Of a DNA stretch of 36,092 nt, positions 32,827 to 36,092 are shown one piece after another. Made by a program: the position numbers and the translations under genes. This DNA comes from Armatimonadetes bacterium 13_1_40CM_64_14. GTDB taxonomy: Bacteria > Sysuimicrobiota > Sysuimicrobiia > Sysuimicrobiales > Kaftiobacteriaceae. Location: the NCBI GenBank assembly GCA_001917855.1, contig MNEU01000027.1:1-36092 (forward strand), written 5' to 3'. The stretch's first letter is position 1. Every line of letters starts with the position of its first letter. The notes beneath the pieces were generated by a model, which saw only the letters and a program-made list of their open reading frames with translations, was not told the origin of the DNA and searched no databases.

Positions 32827-34080
32827 GTGGAGCATCACGTCAAAGACCTGAGCCTGGTCAAGCAAGGGCGACTGCGCATCGAGTGGGCGGAGGCGGAGAT
32901 GCCAGTGCTGCGGCGGATCCGCGAGCGGTTTACACGGACCCGGCCTCTCGCGAACCTCCGCATTGCGGTCTGCCTACACGTGACCACGGAAACCGCCAAC
33001 CTGATGCGCACGCTGGTGGCGGGCGGCGCTCAGGTGCGCGTGTGCGCCAGCAACCCCCTCTCCACGCAAGACGACGTGGCCGCCGCGCTCGTGGAGGATC
33101 AGATCGCGGTCTTCGCCGTGAAAGGCGAAGACCGCGACACCTACTACCGCCATATTCGTCAGGCCCTGGACATCAAGCCGCAGATCACGATGGACGATGG
33201 GGCCGATTTGGTGTCGACCATCCACAGCACGCGCGTGGAGTTGCTGCGCGATCTCATCGGCGGCACGGAGGAAACCACGACCGGCGTCATTCGCCTGCGC
33301 GCCATGGCCAAGGACGGCGCGCTGAAGTACCCCATCGTGGCGGTGAACGACGCGAAGACTAAGCACTTGTTTGATAATCGCTATGGGACGGGGCAGTCGA
33401 CAATTGACGGGCTGCTGCGGGCGACGAATCTGCTGCTGGCTGGCAAGACCTTTGTCGTCTGCGGGTACGGGTCCTGTGGTCGGGGGTTGGCCCTGCGCGC
33501 CCGCGGCATGGGCTCCCGCGTGATCGTTACCGAAGTCTCGCCGCTGCACGCACTGGAAGCAGTGATGGAAGGCTATCAAGTGCTGCCGCTGGCGGCGGTG
33601 GCGATGGAGGGCGACATCTTCATTACGGTAACCGGGAATCGCGGGGTGATCCGCCGAGAGCATTTTGAGACGATGAAAGACGGCGCGGTGTTGGGCAACA
33701 GCGGACACTTCAATGTCGAGATCGACATTCCCGCGCTGGAGGACCTTGCCGAATCGACCCGCGAGGTGCGGCCCTTCGTGCAAGAGTATCGGATGCGCGA
33801 CGGCCGTCGCCTCTATCTGCTCGCCGAAGGGCGGCTGCTCAATCTCGCTGCGGCGGAGGGACACCCGGCGGCGGTGATGGACATGAGTTTCGCCAACCAA
33901 GCCCTGGTGGTCGAGTACCTTGCCGCGCACGCGAAGACCCTTGCCCCGGCCGTCTACACGGTCCCCGCAGACATTGATCAGTCGGTGGCCCGGCTGAAGC
34001 TGGACGCGCTAGGGATCCGCGTCGATGAGTTAACGGCAGAGCAGCGGACCTACTTGCAGTCGTGGTCGGAAGGGACCTGA
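32827..34080 (+). CDS. ahcY: S-adenosylhomocysteinase
   Basis: 417 residues from GTG 32827 (AGAGGGG upstream); the track start at 32776 lies inside the terminator. The enzyme splits S-adenosylhomocysteine to adenosine and homocysteine, restoring methylation capacity. Landmarks: [85 protein letters not shown] (substrate and NAD contacts), [20 protein letters not shown] (NAD loop), and the ending [16 protein letters not shown]. It lacks the insertion of longer bacterial forms, matching the short archaeal/Thermotoga-type enzyme. The short gap after the terminator leaves little room for its own promoter, so it may depend on readthrough or a promoter inside the terminator region. Confidence 0.94.
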   Translation: MEHHVKDLSLVKQGRLRIEWAEAEMPVLRRIRERFTRTRPLANLRIAVCLHVTTETANLMRTLVAGGAQVRVCASNPLSTQDDVAAALVEDQIAVFAVKGEDRDTYYRHIRQALDIKPQITMDDGADLVSTIHSTRVELLRDLIGGTEETTTGVIRLRAMAKDGALKYPIVAVNDAKTKHLFDNRYGTGQSTIDGLLRATNLLLAGKTFVVCGYGSCGRGLALRARGMGSRVIVTEVSPLHALEAVMEGYQVLPLAAVAMEGDIFITVTGNRGVIRREHFETMKDGAVLGNSGHFNVEIDIPALEDLAESTREVRPFVQEYRMRDGRRLYLLAEGRLLNLAAAEGHPAAVMDMSFANQALVVEYLAAHAKTLAPAVYTVPADIDQSVARLKLDALGIRVDELTAEQRTYLQSWSEGT

Positions 34081-34287
34081 GGTCTGGCTACGGATACAGC
34101 GCGCGAGGGCGACGTCCAGCGCCTCGGCGTAGGAGACCGAGATCGTCCCCGAGCGTCTCTTCGCCAACCGCCGCCAGAGCCCCCGAGACGTGGCGTGGTG
34201 CTTCTCTAGCCGCGCTGTCCAATCGGCCTCCCGCTTGAAGAGCTGCGCGGCGAGGCCCTGAAATCCTCGACGGTCCGCTCTCGCCAT
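34030..34287 (-). pseudogene. N-terminal remnant of a YdeI/OmpD-associated family protein
   Basis: From ATG 34287 (GGGGGGA just upstream) the frame reads MARADRRGFQGLAAQLFKRE, then ADWTARLEKHHATSRGLWRR and SVSYAEALDVAL. This matches the start of YdeI-type proteins, where W-x3-LE-x-xHAT-x-GVW...SVSYxEALDxALCFGWIDG is typical. The GWIDG part and the remaining two-thirds are missing. Instead the frame runs antisense into the end of ahcY and stops at 34030. It is therefore a truncated copy. The upstream part of the track ORF (to 34887) is antisense shadow of the neighbouring gene. Confidence 0.5.
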
Positions 34288-34328
34288 TCCCCCCAGCACC
34301 AGGGTCTGCTTTGGCTGTCTTCGCGCGT

Positions 34329-35345
34329 TCAGGACGTCTTCGCTCTCGGCCCTGGCATCTTCACTGAGGGGGCCGGCCCGTGCCGAGACAGGGAAAGGGC
34401 AGGCAGCTGCAGCGCAGTGAGGAGGCCCGGGGGAGACGCAAGCACAGTACCGATCGCGTTGACGACGATCGCGTAGGTGGCCAAGTCGCCCTGGAGGCCT
34501 CCCTCGATGATGGCGTGGATGGGCGGTGTGGCGTCGATCGTGATACGGTCGCAAGGGTGGTCTGCGCCCATCGCCATCGTGATATCCAAGGTGATAAACG
34601 GGGTGGCATCGAGGAAGCCTCGACTGATTTGATGGAGTCCGAGTACCCGCGCGTTGGAGCCGACGACAGGGTCGATCGATTCCTCGATCCTCTCTAGTGG
34701 GCGCGCAAGCCCATGGGCGATCATGGCGACCGACTGCGGCAGACCGACATGGCCAATCGTCCCCCCCTTGACACCTGCGCGGAATGCGTCCGTGGTGAGC
34801 CCCACGCCGACCTTCCGCTGGAGCGGAAGACGGCGCCCTGCGACATCGACGATCCGCTCGACGACCACACCCCGGACGTCGGAGCACGGGGCCGTGAGGA
34901 CCACTGGCAACAGATCCATCACAAACCCAGGATTCACCCCCAGCCCCACGACGACCGCGCCACGAGAGCGGGCCAGACTATCCAACTCCGCCGCCTTGGC
35001 AGGAAAATGGTGCCAGGGGAATGCTAACTCCTCACACGTGGAAATCACAGACAGGCCTGCATCGACCAGCGGTAACAGCTGGGGGAGGACCTGGGCAAGA
35101 AGCGACTGCGTACAGTGGAGGACGACGTCAGCGCCCGTGTTCACGACGTCACCGGCACGCGAGGCGACAATGACGCCTGGCGGGGCAGTGGCGAGCAACG
35201 CGCCAACAGGCTTCCCCGCCTTCGCCGGGTCGATATCCACGGCGGCTACGAGCTGGTGACCACGCCGTAGCGCGAGTGCTGCGACCTCAACCCCAATCGG
35301 GCCTAATCCGTACTGAATGAACCGGGCAGATAGCACGCCCCCCAT
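34329..35345 (-). CDS. Dihydrodipicolinate-reductase-like dehydrogenase, 2,4-diaminopentanoate dehydrogenase type
   Basis: 338 residues. An N-terminal Rossmann domain starts at once: ARFIQYGLGPIGVEVAALAL (GxGxxG), HQLVAAVDIDPAKAGKPVG, then ADVVLHCTQSLLAQVLPQLL and GLSVISTCEELAFPWHH. The C-terminal half (GVNPGFVMDLLPVVLTAPC, KVGVGLTTDAFRAGVKGGTIGHVGLPQS, IDATPPIHAIIEGGLQGDLATYAIVVNAI) matches the 2,4-diaminopentanoate dehydrogenase / DapB-like group, not true DapB (about 250 residues). The known reference reaction is in ornithine fermentation, but many members are unstudied. The start is either ATG 35345 or the GTG 9 nt further in; neither has good SD spacing. A carbamate kinase lies divergently upstream. 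Confidence 0.82.
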   Translation of the reverse strand: MGGVLSARFIQYGLGPIGVEVAALALRRGHQLVAAVDIDPAKAGKPVGALLATAPPGVIVASRAGDVVNTGADVVLHCTQSLLAQVLPQLLPLVDAGLSVISTCEELAFPWHHFPAKAAELDSLARSRGAVVVGLGVNPGFVMDLLPVVLTAPCSDVRGVVVERIVDVAGRRLPLQRKVGVGLTTDAFRAGVKGGTIGHVGLPQSVAMIAHGLARPLERIEESIDPVVGSNARVLGLHQISRGFLDATPFITLDITMAMGADHPCDRITIDATPPIHAIIEGGLQGDLATYAIVVNAIGTVLASPPGLLTALQLPALSLSRHGPAPSVKMPGPRAKTS

Positions 35346-35689
35346 TTTAACAGGGGCCTAGGAGAGGGGCCACGGCAGGCAATCGACGCAATCGACACCC
35401 AGAGCGGAGGGGAGGCAGACGCCTCCCCTCCCGTTGACTTGACGGCCGAATCAGGCTTCGCGCGCCGCGTGATAGCGTGTTACCGGATGTTCTTGCCGGA
35501 CACTGGGCGGGGCGCGTTGATCCGGCCGCTGCTGGACCACTCGCCGGCTCCCCGGCTCACCGATAGCGTCCAGCCCGGATCGGGGCGAGTGGAAATATCC
35601 TGTCCCCAGAGCAAGATGGCTGCCAGCAGAGGGAGGGCCCACAGTGCATCGAACTCTACCGCTGCGTTCTTCCCCTTAAGGAGCCTCCG
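35346..35689. other. Divergent intergenic region (344 bp)
   Basis: It holds a perfect hairpin at 35406-35431 and an AATCGACGC-AATCGAC direct repeat just before it. The plus-strand ORF at 35439-35699 has no family resemblance or SD support and is treated as chance. Promoters for the two divergent genes should be here; I could not assign a -35/-10 pair. Confidence 0.45.
35406..35431. promoter_or_regulatory. Perfect 11-bp hairpin, loop AGAC
   Basis: GGAGGGGAGGC-AGAC-GCCTCCCCTCC. No T-tract on either side, and it lies upstream of both divergent genes, so it is not an obvious terminator. It may act as an RNA leader structure or protein site. Confidence 0.6.
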
Positions 35690-36092
35690 TTGCCAGTAGC
35701 CGTTGTCGCGATTGGCGGCAACTCCCTCGTGAAAGACGAAACGCATCCAGGCGTCGCCGGTGAGATTGCGGCCCTGCAGGAGACATCCGCCCACATAGCG
35801 GGCATGCTGGCATCCGGATGGGAGGTCGTGCTCACCCACGGCAACGGTCCCCAAGTGGGCTATAACCTGTTACGCAGCGAGCTGGCAGCCCCGTCGGCGC
35901 CGCCGCTCCCTCTGGACGTCCTGGGGGCGCAGACCCAGGGTTCCATTGGGTATCTGCTCCAGCAGGTTCTGGGCAACGAGTTGCGCCGGAGGTCGATCCG
36001 TAAGCGGGTCGTGACCGTGGTGACGCAGACCGTCGTCGATGCCCATGACCCCGCGTTCCAACGGCCCACGAAGCCGATTGGTCGGTTCTACC
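35690..36092 (+). CDS. arcC: Carbamate kinase, N-terminal part (cut by right edge)
   Basis: The frame is open to the window end, so the track omits it. TTG 35690 is the start: AAGGAG at 35678-35683 lies 6 nt upstream, and the family sequence begins immediately (PVAVVAIGGNSLVKDETHPG). LTHGNGPQVGYNLLRSELA is the conserved phosphate-binding GNGPQVG motif. PLDVLGAQTQGSIGYLLQQV and VVTVVTQTVVDAHDPAFQRPTKPIG match the bacterial ArcC order. Carbamate kinase makes ATP and carbamate from ADP and carbamoyl phosphate, the energy step of arginine, agmatine or purine fermentation. The 134 codons present are about 43% of a typical 310-residue protein. It stands divergent from the diaminopentanoate-dehydrogenase-like gene. 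Confidence 0.9.
   Translation, partial: MPVAVVAIGGNSLVKDETHPGVAGEIAALQETSAHIAGMLASGWEVVLTHGNGPQVGYNLLRSELAAPSAPPLPLDVLGAQTQGSIGYLLQQVLGNELRRRSIRKRVVTVVTQTVVDAHDPAFQRPTKPIGRFY

Noticed and set aside
34288-34887. N-terminal 200 residues of the 34030-34887 minus ORF
   Set aside because: Arg/Pro-rich shadow of the overlapping same-strand dehydrogenase gene in another frame.
35439-35699. 86-residue plus ORF upstream of the carbamate kinase
   Set aside because: No SD, no recognisable fold, and it runs over the well-supported SD and start of the kinase.
1-36092. CRISPR array, retron or toxin-antitoxin pair
   Set aside because: I saw no regularly spaced repeats, reverse transcriptase motif or convincing toxin-antitoxin pair on either strand.

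Overview
This window looks like a GC-rich chromosomal segment of a free-living, probably uncultured bacterium (inference). The housekeeping genes are bacterial: dnaG-rpoD, folD-folC, an EF-G paralogue, and tRNA-Tyr and tRNA-Gly with encoded CCA. The lysyl-tRNA synthetase, however, is the class I (archaeal-type) enzyme found only in some bacterial lineages. A short 417-residue S-adenosylhomocysteinase and SD-led GTG/TTG starts fit a deep-branching, possibly thermophilic lineage. I cannot name the phylum from sequence alone.

Layout. 1-8.5 kb: an ECF sigma factor cut by the left edge, with a secreted small protein upstream of it; an aconitase split by an internal deletion; a 50-residue membrane protein; an MFS transporter; a VKOR-thioredoxin fusion split by a frameshift; 6-phosphofructokinase; and a decayed TnpB-type transposon gene. 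8.5-13.8 kb: a co-directional sugar or polyol catabolism block with a LacD-type aldolase, a one-TM peptide, an FAD oxidoreductase, a two-domain class II aldolase and a zinc MDR dehydrogenase. 13.8-16.3 kb, minus strand: an erythrin-VIT1 metal exporter and glutamate dehydrogenase.

16.4-19.45 kb is the most unusual stretch. Intact tRNA-Tyr and tRNA-Gly genes are followed at once by an ORF whose tail resembles a tyrosine-recombinase C-terminus. Then come a small HTH gene, a 36-residue ORF that runs into a tRNA 3'-half remnant, about 600 bp of non-coding DNA with palindromes and repeats, an orphan ATP-grasp ligase, and a second tRNA 3' remnant. That second remnant matches the tRNA-Gly 3' end at 36 of 39 positions. 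I read this as a degraded integrative element at a tRNA-Gly attachment site.

19.6-36.1 kb: a DtxR/MntR-type metalloregulator, a PAS-PAS-GAF-HD-GYP signalling protein (minus), and then a long plus-strand run folD-folC-lysK-hydroxyacid dehydrogenase-EF-G-dnaG-rpoD-terminator-ahcY. A minus-strand 2,4-diaminopentanoate-dehydrogenase-like gene follows, then a YdeI-type remnant, and a carbamate kinase cut by the right edge. dnaG and rpoD overlap by 8 nt. The leader between EF-G and dnaG holds two strong hairpins.

Coding damage is common: the aconitase, VKOR, TnpB and YdeI-like genes are all broken. This could be real gene decay, consensus or assembly error, or both; the reads would tell.
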